From contig JAGRHE010000009.1 of NCBI GenBank assembly GCA_020445165.1, forward strand, positions 1-36,651: a stretch of 36,651 nt of DNA, given 5' to 3'. Under the pieces are notes generated by a model. That model was not told the DNA's origin. It did not search any database and worked only from the letters and a program-made list of their open reading frames with translations. Of the stretch, positions 1-7,868 are shown piece by piece; position 1 is the first letter of the stretch, and every line of letters begins with the position of its first letter. This DNA is from Gammaproteobacteria bacterium. GTDB lineage: Bacteria; Pseudomonadota; Gammaproteobacteria; Chromatiales; Sedimenticolaceae. Both the position numbers and the translations under genes were made by a program.

Positions 1-894
1 ACGCCAAGCCAATTCGTTGAGTTCCGCCTGCAATGTCTGGAGGCGATCGCGATAATGCTGGTGGTCGATCGTTTGGCTGAGATCGACTCGATCGAGCAGC
101 GTGATGCGTGCTTCCGGCGCATTCGGCAACAGATCGCCATTGCTGCCGGACGGCGAGTCATCCAGGCGCCGCTCGTCATGCGGTTGTTGCTTCAGGGCCT
201 CGAGCATTTCGCCGAGCAGGATCCGACCGGTCGTCATGTCGCGGTAGCGATGATCGCTGGCTTCGATAATGTGCCAGGGTGCGCGACCGATATCCGTGGC
301 GCGCACCACCCGATCGGCCATTTCTTCAAAGCGGCGGTACTGCTCACTGAACTTGGATTTCTTGGGCAGCATCTTCCAGCGGCTGCGGTCGCTTCGGGCC
401 AGCGCCTTGAGTCTCTTGCGCTGGACCGTCTCCGCAAAGTGATACCAGCACTTGACGATTACGGCACCGTCATTGATCAGCATCCGCTCGAGATCGCGGA
501 TGCCGCGCATGCACTGGTCGATGTGCGCTTCGTCCCAGTCGCCACGGAAGTGCTGCTCGATGGGATGTTGGTACCAACCGCCGAAGAACACGCTGATTGC
601 GCCGCGTCTTGGCATGGCGCGCCAGAAACGCCAGGCCCGGGGACGCAGTCGTTCTTCGTCGCTTTCCTCCCAGAAGGCATACACGTTAACGCCACGCGCA
701 TCGAGCCACTCGTCGAGCCGGTTGACCACTTCGCCTTTGCCCGCACCCTCGATTCCGGCAATGATCAGATAGACTGGGATATTCTTTTCGAGCAGCGCGA
801 TCTGGGCCTCGAGCAATTGGGTGCGCAGGTCCTCGACCTCTGCCTTGTAGGATTCTTTGCTCAGTCTGCGTCCTATCTTGGCGGTGGCGAACAT
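1..894 (-). CDS. pap: Polyphosphate:AMP phosphotransferase (tandem PPK2), 3' part cut by window edge
   Basis: PPK2-family enzyme, expected to transfer phosphate between polyphosphate and nucleotides in the cytoplasm. The 298 residues present form the first PPK2 domain of a probable two-domain protein. They show a Walker A loop GIEGAGKG at about 47-54, the Walker-B-like segment FFGGWYQHP at 103-111, and a basic lid helix after WYHFAETVQRKR. In known two-domain Pap proteins the C-terminal domain is the active one; it lies outside the window. The ATG at 894 is preceded by a clear GAGG-type ribosome site and sits 13 bases after the nadA stop, so it should be the third gene of the nrtR-nadA operon. 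A single-domain PPK2 cannot be excluded, because the 3' end is not visible. Confidence 0.85.
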   Translation of the reverse strand, partial: MFATAKIGRRLSKESYKAEVEDLRTQLLEAQIALLEKNIPVYLIIAGIEGAGKGEVVNRLDEWLDARGVNVYAFWEESDEERLRPRAWRFWRAMPRRGAISVFFGGWYQHPIEQHFRGDWDEAHIDQCMRGIRDLERMLINDGAVIVKCWYHFAETVQRKRLKALARSDRSRWKMLPKKSKFSEQYRRFEEMADRVVRATDIGRAPWHIIEASDHRYRDMTTGRILLGEMLEALKQQPHDERRLDDSPSGSNGDLLPNAPEARITLLDRVDLSQTIDHQHYRDRLQTLQAELNELAWR

Positions 895-907
895 GACCTG
901 GTTTACC

Positions 908-1981
908 TCATTGGCGGGGCAGGGCGCCGCTGATGCCGTGCTCGGCGGCGAAATCGAGCATCCGTTGAATGGAGCGGACGGCGCCGGCCCGGATTTTCGG
1001 GTCGACCTCTATGGCATTGTGGCCCGTGATCAGCACCTGTTCCAGGTTCTGCAGTGCGTTCTTCGCCATCCACGGGCAATGCGCGCACGATTCGCAGGTC
1101 GCGCCGACGCCCGCGGTCGGTGCCGAAATCAGTTTCTTGCCCGGTGCCAGCTGCTGCATCTTCCAGAAAATGCCATCGTCGGTGGCGACAATGAATTCGT
1201 CGTTGTCCATCTTTGCCACGGCCTTGATCAGTGCCGTCGTCGAGCCGACGACATCGGCCTGTTCGAGCACATCCTGCGGTGATTCCGGGTGGACCAGGAC
1301 GGCGGCTTCCGGATGCAGCCGTTTCAGGCGTTGCAGTGCGAAGCCCTTGAATTCCTCGTGCACCACGCAACTGCCTTCCCACAACAACATGTCCGCGCCG
1401 GTCTGCTGTTGCACGTAGTGACCGAGATGGCGGTCCGGCGCCCACAGGATTTTTTCACCGCGCTCGTGCAGGTGACGCACGATCGGCAGCGCAATGCCCG
1501 AGGTGACCATCCAGTCGGCGCGCGCTTTCACCGCGGCACTGGTGTTGGCGTAGACGACCACCGTGCGGTCCGGATGCTGGTCGCAGAACTCACTGAACAG
1601 GTCGGCCGGGCAGCCCTCGTCGAGCGAACAGGTGGCATCGAGGTCGGGCATCAGCACGCGTTTTTCCGGGTTCAGGATCTTGGCCGTCTCACCCATGAAA
1701 CGTACGCCGCATACGACGATGGTCTCGGCATCGCTGGCACTGCCGTAGCGCGCCATCTCCAGCGAGTCGGCGACGCAACCACCGGTTTCCTCTGCCAGTG
1801 CCTGCAGATCGCCGTCGACGTAATAGTGCGCCACCAGCACGGCGTTCTGTGCGCGCAGCAGGTCCTTGATGCGCTGCTTGAGGGCATCCTTCTCCTTGGC
1901 ATCCAGGGTTGGCCACACGGGGTGGGCGGGCACCTGGATGCGCGGTATCGGCATGCCGATCTGGATCGTCTGCGTCTTCAC
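908..1981 (-). CDS. nadA: Quinolinate synthase NadA
   Basis: Condenses iminoaspartate with dihydroxyacetone phosphate to quinolinate in de novo NAD synthesis, using an oxygen-sensitive [4Fe-4S] cluster. The 357-residue protein has the family's usual length. It contains the three cluster cysteines at the expected places: C118 in DATCSL, C205 in [11 protein letters not shown] and C302 in the CESCAHC triad (296/299/302). The substrate motif VAHYY is at about 50-54. Its ATG overlaps the nrtR stop by four bases (ATGA), implying translational coupling, and pap follows after 13 bases. Regulation is inferred to be by NrtR through the operator-promoter at 2679-2727. No nadB is visible in this window. 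Confidence 0.97.
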   Translation of the reverse strand: MKTQTIQIGMPIPRIQVPAHPVWPTLDAKEKDALKQRIKDLLRAQNAVLVAHYYVDGDLQALAEETGGCVADSLEMARYGSASDAETIVVCGVRFMGETAKILNPEKRVLMPDLDATCSLDEGCPADLFSEFCDQHPDRTVVVYANTSAAVKARADWMVTSGIALPIVRHLHERGEKILWAPDRHLGHYVQQQTGADMLLWEGSCVVHEEFKGFALQRLKRLHPEAAVLVHPESPQDVLEQADVVGSTTALIKAVAKMDNDEFIVATDDGIFWKMQQLAPGKKLISAPTAGVGATCESCAHCPWMAKNALQNLEQVLITGHNAIEVDPKIRAGAVRSIQRMLDFAAEHGISGALPRQ

Positions 1982-2664
1982 TTGATGATCTCCACGCGCT
2001 TAGCGCACAGGGCGCGGTATTCCCGCGCGGGACGGTGGTTGCCGTTGCGACGCTGCCGGCCGGTTTCTTCCACCAGGCCGAGTGACAGGATGCGTTTGCG
2101 GAAGTTGCGCTTGTCGAGATCCTGCTCGAGCAGGATCTCGTAAACCCCCTGCAGTTCGCTGAGGGTAAAGGTCTCGGGCAGGAAGCCGAACGCAATGGTC
2201 GAGTAATCGAGTTTCGAGACCAGGCGCTCGTGCGCCACGCGCACGATCTCGGCATGATCGAATGCCAACTCCGGCAGTGTGTCGAATCGGTGCCAGCCGA
2301 CGTCGGCGGCATCGCTGGCCGCGCGCGGCGCTGTCTGCACGTCCTGCGGGACCAACGCGAAGTAGGTGACACTGATGACCCTTTCGCGCGGGTCGCGATG
2401 GGTTGCGCCGAACGTGAACAACTGCTCCAGGTACAGGCCACTGAGCCCGGTTTCCTCCTCCAGTTCGCGTGCGGCGCAGGAATCCAGGTCCTCGTCGATA
2501 TCGAGAAACCCGCCCGGCAGTGCCCAACTCCCGGCGAACGGGGGATTGGCCCGCCTGACCAGCAGAATGTTCAAGCGTCCTTCCATAATGGTGAACACGA
2601 CCACGTCGGTGGAAACCGCCGGGTGCGGGTACGGGTAGCTGAACAGTTGTTTGGCTTCGCGCAT
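1978..2664 (-). CDS. nrtR: NrtR-type Nudix transcriptional regulator of NAD metabolism
   Basis: Predicted 228-residue repressor with an N-terminal Nudix domain (about 15-150) and a C-terminal winged helix (about 165-225). The C-terminal segment LDKRNFRKR...RPAREYRA is typical of NrtR. Members of this family bind ADP-ribose or NAD-related ligands and repress NAD genes. The Nudix signature is complete here (G52-x5-E58-x7-R66-E-L-x-E-E-x-G-L74), whereas many NrtR proteins have lost it, so hydrolase activity is possible. I use the ATG at 2664 rather than upstream alternatives, because the upstream stretch is occupied by the promoter and paired palindromes. Being first in the nrtR-nadA-pap operon suggests autoregulation. 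Confidence 0.9.
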   Translation of the reverse strand: MREAKQLFSYPYPHPAVSTDVVVFTIMEGRLNILLVRRANPPFAGSWALPGGFLDIDEDLDSCAARELEEETGLSGLYLEQLFTFGATHRDPRERVISVTYFALVPQDVQTAPRAASDAADVGWHRFDTLPELAFDHAEIVRVAHERLVSKLDYSTIAFGFLPETFTLSELQGVYEILLEQDLDKRNFRKRILSLGLVEETGRQRRNGNHRPAREYRALCAKRVEIIK

Positions 2665-2678
2665 CGTCAGGTTGGTAA

Positions 2679-2719
2679 GTGTGAAAAATACACCGTCGAT
2701 GATAGTGTCCGCAGTACAC
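2679..2719. promoter_or_regulatory. Paired GTGT-N7-ACAC palindromes, putative NrtR operators
   Basis: Two 15-base inverted repeats with the same arms and spacing: 2679-2693 (GTGT gaaaaat ACAC) and 2705-2719 (GTGT ccgcagt ACAC), centres 26 bases apart. The second fills the space between -35 and -10 of the nrtR promoter. The first covers the predicted transcription start. The position argues for repression. Assignment to NrtR is inferred from adjacency, and I have not matched these sites to a published consensus. Confidence 0.6.
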
Positions 2720-2727
2720 CTTGTCAA
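2699..2727 (-). promoter_or_regulatory. Sigma70-type promoter of nrtR-nadA-pap
   Basis: Read on the minus strand: a perfect -35 TTGACA (2727-2722), a 17-base spacer, and -10 TATCAT (2704-2699). The predicted start is near 2692, giving a leader of about 28 bases to the nrtR ATG. This is the strongest-looking promoter in the window. It is physically occluded by the palindrome at 2705-2719. Confidence 0.8.
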
Positions 2728-2855
2728 CCTGCCATAGGGAATGGGATACATGCGCCGGTGATGCCCTGAATTGGTTGCCCAGCATCAAGTCTTCATCTCC
2801 ATTGCCGATACTGCTACGACATAACCCATGTCGCAGCGATGTGACAGCCGAGTCC

Positions 2856-3695
2856 ATGGCAACGACCTTGTACGAGAAACTGATCTCAACGGAATCGCTT
2901 GCGCCGCTTCCCGCGGTTGCCAGCCGCCTGGTGCGGCTGGCCAATGACCCCGATGTGCAGATCGAAGAACTGGCTTCGGTGATCGAGCAGGATCCGCCGC
3001 TGACTGCCAAGGTGCTCGGTATCGCTAACTCTGCGTTCTATTCGCCGCGAATGCCGGTGCTGACGGTGCGCGATGCGATCATTCGGGTGATTGGCCTGCG
3101 TATGGTTGCCAACCTGTCTTTTGGTCTGGCACTTGGTGGTGGTTTCGACACGACGGCCTGCAAACGCTTCGACCTGACGCGGTATTGGTTGCAGGCACTG
3201 GGTACCGCCGATCTTGCGAGCGGGCTGGTGCGTGCTGCTGCCTTGCCCGACAAGCCGGACCCCGACGTTGCCTACCTGGTTGGTTTGCTGCACAACATCG
3301 GCGAATTGCTGCTGGTTCACCTGGCGCCGCAGGAGATGAGCGAGGTGCTCGCCGATGCCGATTCACTGACTGCGGCAGAACTGGTGCAGCGTGAACGGGA
3401 GCTGCTCGGCACCGATCGCTGGGAGGCAGGGGCGCTATTGATGCGACACTGGGAATTGCCGGCTGTCGTTGCCGATTCGATCGCCCAGTTCAACGATGCC
3501 GGCAATGGCCAGGCATGTACCGCGATGGTTCGACTGTTGCGTGCCGCGCGCAACTGGATAGACGGCGCCATTCTGGGGCGTACCGAGACATTGCACGTGG
3601 TGGACGTGGACGAGGCTTATTGCGAGTACCGGTCAAATGCGTTCCACGAAAACTACGCATCGCTGAAGTTGCTTGCCGGCTCCCTGAGTCATTGA
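2856..3695 (+). CDS. HDOD-domain signalling protein
   Basis: A 279-residue stand-alone HDOD protein. These are HD-related output domains usually lacking the full catalytic metal site and found in bacterial signalling. The N-terminal half has the hallmark pattern: LPAVASRLVRLANDPDV, then IEQDPPLTAKVLGIANSAFY, then DAIIRVIGLRMVANLS. The degenerate HD segment reads LVGLLHNIGELLL (HN instead of HD), which argues against phosphohydrolase activity. There is no receiver, GGDEF or kinase domain. The ATG at 2856 starts just before the conserved domain; upstream in-frame starts would run into the nrtR promoter region. It is divergent from nrtR and convergent with mak, so probably monocistronic. Target unknown. 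Confidence 0.85.
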   Translation: MATTLYEKLISTESLAPLPAVASRLVRLANDPDVQIEELASVIEQDPPLTAKVLGIANSAFYSPRMPVLTVRDAIIRVIGLRMVANLSFGLALGGGFDTTACKRFDLTRYWLQALGTADLASGLVRAAALPDKPDPDVAYLVGLLHNIGELLLVHLAPQEMSEVLADADSLTAAELVQRERELLGTDRWEAGALLMRHWELPAVVADSIAQFNDAGNGQACTAMVRLLRAARNWIDGAILGRTETLHVVDVDEAYCEYRSNAFHENYASLKLLAGSLSH

Positions 3696-3733
3696 AACGA
3701 TTCGACTCTGAGGTCAGTCATCGGTCATCTGAT

Positions 3734-4627
3734 TCACGCCGGCCACAGCCACGCCGCGCCGCGCACACCGCTGCTGTCGCCGTGCCGTGGTGCAGAGAGC
3801 CTGGTTCGGACGACATCCGAAAACACGTAGTTTCCCCAAAGGGCCGGTACGTTGCGGTATAGCCGCTGCATGTTCGACAGGCCGCCACCGAGCACGATCA
3901 CATCCGGGTCAACGATATTGATGACGCTGGCCAGTGCCCGCGCCATGCGATCTTCGTAACGCTGCAGGCAGCGTTCAGCTGCAATCTCTCCGCATTCGGC
4001 GCGGTGGGCGATTTCCTCGACTGTGGTGACAGCCGGGTCGGCGTAGGCGGCCAACAGCCCGGGGCCAGACAGGAAAGTCTCGATGCACCCGGATTTTCCG
4101 CAGTAACATGGCGGGCCGGGCAACTCCTCATCGTGCGGCCAGGGCAGGGGGTTGTGTCCCCATTCCCCGGCGATGGCATTTCGCCCGCGCAGCAGCCGAC
4201 CGTCGATCACGATGCCACCGCCGGTGCCGGTGCCCACGATAACGCCGAACACGCAGCCAGCGCCCCGTCCTGCGCCGTCGACCGCCTCGGACAGTGCAAA
4301 GCAGTTGGCATCATTGGCAATACGCACCTCGCGTGCGAGGTGCCGGCCGAGATCGTGATCGAGCCGGGTATTGTTGAGGCAGGTGGAATTGGAATTGCGC
4401 ACACGCCCGGTATCGGGTGAAAGCGCACCGGGGGTGCCGACTCCCACGCTGCAGGGTGCGTCGACGAACTGTTCGAGACGCACGACCAGCCCCACGATTG
4501 CAGCCAGCGTCGCAGCGTAATCTCCCTGCGGAGTGGCAACCCGTTCACGCGCGGCCACGCTGCCGTCGTCATTCAGCACGATGGCCTCGATCTTGGTGCC
4601 GCCCAGATCGACGCCGATGCGGGGCAT
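3734..4627 (-). CDS. mak: ROK-family fructokinase (Mak-like)
   Basis: Predicted ATP-dependent sugar kinase of 297 residues, strongly resembling E. coli Mak (manno(fructo)kinase) along its whole length. Visible features are the phosphate-binding loop GVDLGGTK (5-12), catalytic Asp106 in ANDANC, the ROK zinc site formed by His158 in GEWGHNP and CYCGKSGCIE (C174, C176, C181), and the C-terminal signature HGDSSGVRGAAWLWP shared with Mak. It should phosphorylate fructose or mannose to the 6-phosphate in the cytoplasm. Substrate choice among ROK hexose kinases is inferred. It begins 20 bases after the dynamin-like gene and is probably cotranscribed with it, although no functional link is evident. 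Confidence 0.9.
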   Translation of the reverse strand: MPRIGVDLGGTKIEAIVLNDDGSVAARERVATPQGDYAATLAAIVGLVVRLEQFVDAPCSVGVGTPGALSPDTGRVRNSNSTCLNNTRLDHDLGRHLAREVRIANDANCFALSEAVDGAGRGAGCVFGVIVGTGTGGGIVIDGRLLRGRNAIAGEWGHNPLPWPHDEELPGPPCYCGKSGCIETFLSGPGLLAAYADPAVTTVEEIAHRAECGEIAAERCLQRYEDRMARALASVINIVDPDVIVLGGGLSNMQRLYRNVPALWGNYVFSDVVRTRLSAPRHGDSSGVRGAAWLWPA

Positions 4628-4647
4628 ACCGTCGCCGGTCCCTGTCG

Positions 4648-6171
4648 TCAGTCGTTGCCGGTAGCGCGCGCCGCCTTTGGCTCTGGCAAGGAATCGTCGA
4701 ACTCCTCGGCCGCCGCGGTCAGTTCCAGAGGTGCGGTGCCCGACGGATTGGTGAAGCGGTCGTTGAGATCCTGGACGTAGCGGTCGGCGTCTTCCAGAAC
4801 CTTGAGAATCTGGCGCCGGCTGCGGCGTGTCCAGCCAGCCGGGTGGCGGCTAAATATGCTGCGCCAGGGCTTGGTATTCAGGCGGAAGGCGTCCCTGAGG
4901 CTGCCGCGGATTCCCAGGTTCTGCCCCGTGCGTTCGGCTGTTCCCATCAGACTCGCGGCGGCCAGGTGACGCACGCCGAAGTGCACCAGCAGCCACACAA
5001 GATAGGCGGCGAGCGCGGCAAAGTAGAGGCGGATCGGACTCTCGCTGATGGCCTGCCACCACGGTGCTTCGAGTCGCATGCCGTTCCACTGGCCCAGCTG
5101 GTTCGTGATGGCGAAGAAGCCGGCCACGATCAGCACCGCGGCGATCGCATCGCCGATCAGGGTGCGCTTGCGCCAGCGCTCGATGATTCCCTGCAGGGCG
5201 GGTACGGTCTTCTCTTCGAATCGACGGGCGGTTTTTTCCAACGATCCGACGATCCGGTAGGCGCGTTCGATCTCGACCTGCTCCATGCGCTCATGGATCT
5301 CGCTCAGATCGGTGTCGCGCTTGCTTTCGAAACGGCGCCGCAGTGCTTCGTTGGGAATCGGGTTGGCGGCTTCCTGGTTGTAGATCGCGAAGAAGCGGCC
5401 GGCGGTCAGGCCGCGCTCGCCGAGTGCGCGCTGCCAGGCTGCCACCACTTCTTCCGGATTGTCTTCGCGTGCAGTGGTGTCGATCTGGTTGAGGATGTAC
5501 AGGAACTTGCCCGAGTCCTGTCGGCTGATCGTTTTGCTGACCAGGTGGTCCAGCGTGTCGCGCATCGCGCCGGGTTCCGGGTGACGTGCGTCGAAGAACA
5601 CCAGGACCAGGTCCGACAGGTCGATGATGTGGTCGGTGATGCGCAGAGTAGAGGTGCGCTGGGCGTCCGCATCGAATCCCGGTGAGTCGATCAGGATCTT
5701 GCCGCGCAGCGCCTGGCTGGTGCTGGTCTTCAGTTGCAGGTAAGCGTCGATCCGCGAGCCTTCGCCCGCCGCGACCTTTTCGATCTCGGTGCTGATCTTG
5801 TAGAAGGGAAAGCGTGGATCCGAATCCAGAGCCTGGCCGGGCAGCGCGTGGGTCGTCGACTGGTTGCTGTAGCAGAGCACGGTGAACTTGTCGTCGACCG
5901 CCTGGTTGCCGCTGCGCTGCAGTTTCATGCCAAGGTAGTGATTGATGAAGGTGGATTTGCCTGCCGAAAACGTACCCAGCACCGAGATCAGAGGCCACCA
6001 GGGGATCTGCGTGGCATACGACTGTTCGGGGTTGAACAGGCCCATGCGGTAGGCGATGGCGTCCAGTTCGCGAAAGCTCTGCACCGTGGTCAGCAGTACA
6101 GGGTTTTCCTGTTCCAGGTGGGCTTCGAGATGTTTCAGGCGGGTTTCGATGACGGGGCCGGCACCACGCAT
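4648..6171 (-). CDS. Dynamin-like / EHD-like membrane GTPase
   Basis: A 507-residue large GTPase. Motifs: P-loop GTFSAGKST (66-74), switch I Thr in DDKFTVL, G3 DSPG (162-165), G4 NQID (228-231). After the G domain come a charged helical region (about 280-335) and two hydrophobic segments (about 338-358 and 381-402), suggesting anchorage in the inner membrane, then a basic C-terminal helix. Bacterial dynamin-like proteins remodel or protect membranes; the specific role here is unknown. A GAGGAG ribosome site lies nine bases before the ATG at 6171. There is no second dynamin gene alongside, unlike the tandem LeoABC or DynA/B arrangements. Confidence 0.82.
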   Translation of the reverse strand: MRGAGPVIETRLKHLEAHLEQENPVLLTTVQSFRELDAIAYRMGLFNPEQSYATQIPWWPLISVLGTFSAGKSTFINHYLGMKLQRSGNQAVDDKFTVLCYSNQSTTHALPGQALDSDPRFPFYKISTEIEKVAAGEGSRIDAYLQLKTSTSQALRGKILIDSPGFDADAQRTSTLRITDHIIDLSDLVLVFFDARHPEPGAMRDTLDHLVSKTISRQDSGKFLYILNQIDTTAREDNPEEVVAAWQRALGERGLTAGRFFAIYNQEAANPIPNEALRRRFESKRDTDLSEIHERMEQVEIERAYRIVGSLEKTARRFEEKTVPALQGIIERWRKRTLIGDAIAAVLIVAGFFAITNQLGQWNGMRLEAPWWQAISESPIRLYFAALAAYLVWLLVHFGVRHLAAASLMGTAERTGQNLGIRGSLRDAFRLNTKPWRSIFSRHPAGWTRRSRRQILKVLEDADRYVQDLNDRFTNPSGTAPLELTAAAEEFDDSLPEPKAARATGND

Positions 6172-6655
6172 GTCAAATTACTCCTCGTGTCCTTTGCGGA
6201 TTTCGTTTTCGGCATGGTAACCCGGGTCGGGGGCCTGCTGCGCTATGCCGGCCACCGGATTTTTGAATATCAGTGATGGCTAAACTACTGAGTACGCTCG
6301 GTAACCCCTTGTCGCGAACTTCCGGATACCTGCCCCGGGCCATTGCCGGATTGCAATTGAAAGCGGGACTGGCGGATAATTGCGTCACTCACGACTGCCC
6401 GGTTAGCGGTCGGCCGCGCCCGCGGATTGATTGACTTCCGGGCATAAATTTTGTGCGGGATCAGTGGTTTGAAAGAGTTTCCTCGACTGTTTCAACCGCG
6501 CGGCAGCCGCCGCCTTTCATCGCACCAGGGGAGATGCAGCAGATCGACGCATGCGCACCAACGCCGTCGTCTCACCCGACAGGGTATGGCTGCCGCCAGG
6601 CCAGGCCGCGTGCCTGACGTCCATGCCCGCCGCAACCACAAGGTTCAGATAAAGA
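6172..6655. other. Non-coding stretch between dynamin-like and RND genes
   Basis: A 484-base gap between divergent genes. The left edge holds the ribosome site of the dynamin-like gene. On the plus strand a weak promoter-like pair TTGCAA (6352-6357) and GATAAT (6376-6381), spaced 18 bases, could serve the RND genes. A short open frame (6276-6434) has no ribosome site. I see no convincing operator, RNA gene or terminator. Confidence 0.4.
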
Positions 6656-7798
6656 ATGCATAAAACACTGATAGCCGTCGCTACTGCCGCTGCCTTGCTG
6701 CTCAACGTTGCCGCGCATGCGCGCGACCGGCAGTATGAGGATGTGTTCGTTGTCAAGGAGTCATCCGAGACGCCCACCGTCGTGATCAGCGGCAACGTGG
6801 TGCCCTTTAAGGCTGTCACGCTGGCGGCGCAGCTGCCGGGACGGGTCAAGTTCATCGCCGGGATAGAAGGTGAGTCGTTCGAAGCCGGTACCACGCTGGT
6901 CGCGATCGATGAAGATGAACTGATGGCCAAGCGCAGCGCGGCTTACGCTCAGCTCGCGGCCGCCGATGCTGAACTACGCAATGCCGGTGTCCAATATTCG
7001 CGCGAACTGTGGTCACCCCAGTCGTCGAATGCACCCGGCGGCATGGCGATCCCGAACCTGTTCGACCAGATGTTCACCCGGCCTGCCGAGGATTTCTTCG
7101 GCCAGCGCGATCGCGGTGCCGAGCGCAGTGCTGACCTTTATGCATCCAGTACACGAATGGAACAGGCGCGCAGCGCGATGTTGCGGGCTCAGTCGGAGAT
7201 CCGCGCGATTGATGCAAAGCTGCGCGATGCGAAAAGCCTTGCGCCCTTCGACGGCGTGATCCTGGAAAAGTACGTCGAGGAGGGTGATACCGTGCAACCC
7301 GGTCTGCCGCTGCTCAAATTTGCCGATGTGACATGGCTGCAGATCGAGGCGGATGTGCCGGCGCAGCTCGCGCAGGGCCTGCAACCGATGAGCGTGCTGC
7401 AGAACGCGGCAACCTTCGATGATCATCCCGAACCTGTCGCGGTGCGTGTCGCCCAGGTATTCCCGATGGCTGACGTGCAGCGTCACACCATTAAAGTGAA
7501 GCTCGATATCCCGCAGGGGGTCTCCAAGCCGGGAATGTATGCCCGCGTGCTGATTCCGGATTCCTCGGGCCCCGTGCGCAGCCAGCTGCCGGTGATTCCG
7601 AGCACTGCCATCCGCTATCGGGGCAGCCTGCCGGTCGTTTACATCCAGAACGAGAACAGTGAGCCTGAGCTGCGCATGATCCGTCAGGGTAAGCAGCTCG
7701 ACAACGGCATGACGATGGTGTTGTCCGGGATCGCGCCGGGCGACCGCGTCTACCCCAATCCGGGGCCCGACATCATGAGCAGAACCCGCAGCGAGTAG
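6656..7798 (+). CDS. RND efflux periplasmic adaptor (membrane fusion protein)
   Basis: A 380-residue HlyD/AcrA-type adaptor linking an inner-membrane RND pump to an outer-membrane channel. It begins with a cleavable signal peptide (about 1-22, ending AHA). The lipoyl half-motifs flank a helical hairpin: PGRVKFIAGIEGESFEAG near 61-78 and APFDGVILEKYVEEGDTVQPG near 198-218. The hairpin (about 90-190) includes an unusual insertion rich in Asn, Pro and Phe around 120-155. Beta-barrel and membrane-proximal segments follow to the C-terminus. The permease gene begins 70 bases downstream. There is no lipobox, so it is probably periplasmic. No outer-membrane channel gene lies nearby, so a TolC-like protein must be encoded elsewhere. 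Substrate unknown. Confidence 0.9.
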   Translation: MHKTLIAVATAAALLLNVAAHARDRQYEDVFVVKESSETPTVVISGNVVPFKAVTLAAQLPGRVKFIAGIEGESFEAGTTLVAIDEDELMAKRSAAYAQLAAADAELRNAGVQYSRELWSPQSSNAPGGMAIPNLFDQMFTRPAEDFFGQRDRGAERSADLYASSTRMEQARSAMLRAQSEIRAIDAKLRDAKSLAPFDGVILEKYVEEGDTVQPGLPLLKFADVTWLQIEADVPAQLAQGLQPMSVLQNAATFDDHPEPVAVRVAQVFPMADVQRHTIKVKLDIPQGVSKPGMYARVLIPDSSGPVRSQLPVIPSTAIRYRGSLPVVYIQNENSEPELRMIRQGKQLDNGMTMVLSGIAPGDRVYPNPGPDIMSRTRSE

Positions 7799-7868
7799 CG
7801 GGGATCGTGCCAGGCGCCGCGTGCGGCATGCGGCCCTGAAAACTGCACCAACAGACAAGTAGAAATCC

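Noticed and set aside
55..933. 292-codon plus-strand open frame at the left edge
   Set aside because: The opposite strand encodes the PPK2 domain with Walker motifs, running off the window edge; the plus-strand translation resembles nothing.
6276..6434. 52-codon open frame in the gap before the RND genes
   Set aside because: ATG without ribosome site, no recognisable features, and no conservation evidence available.
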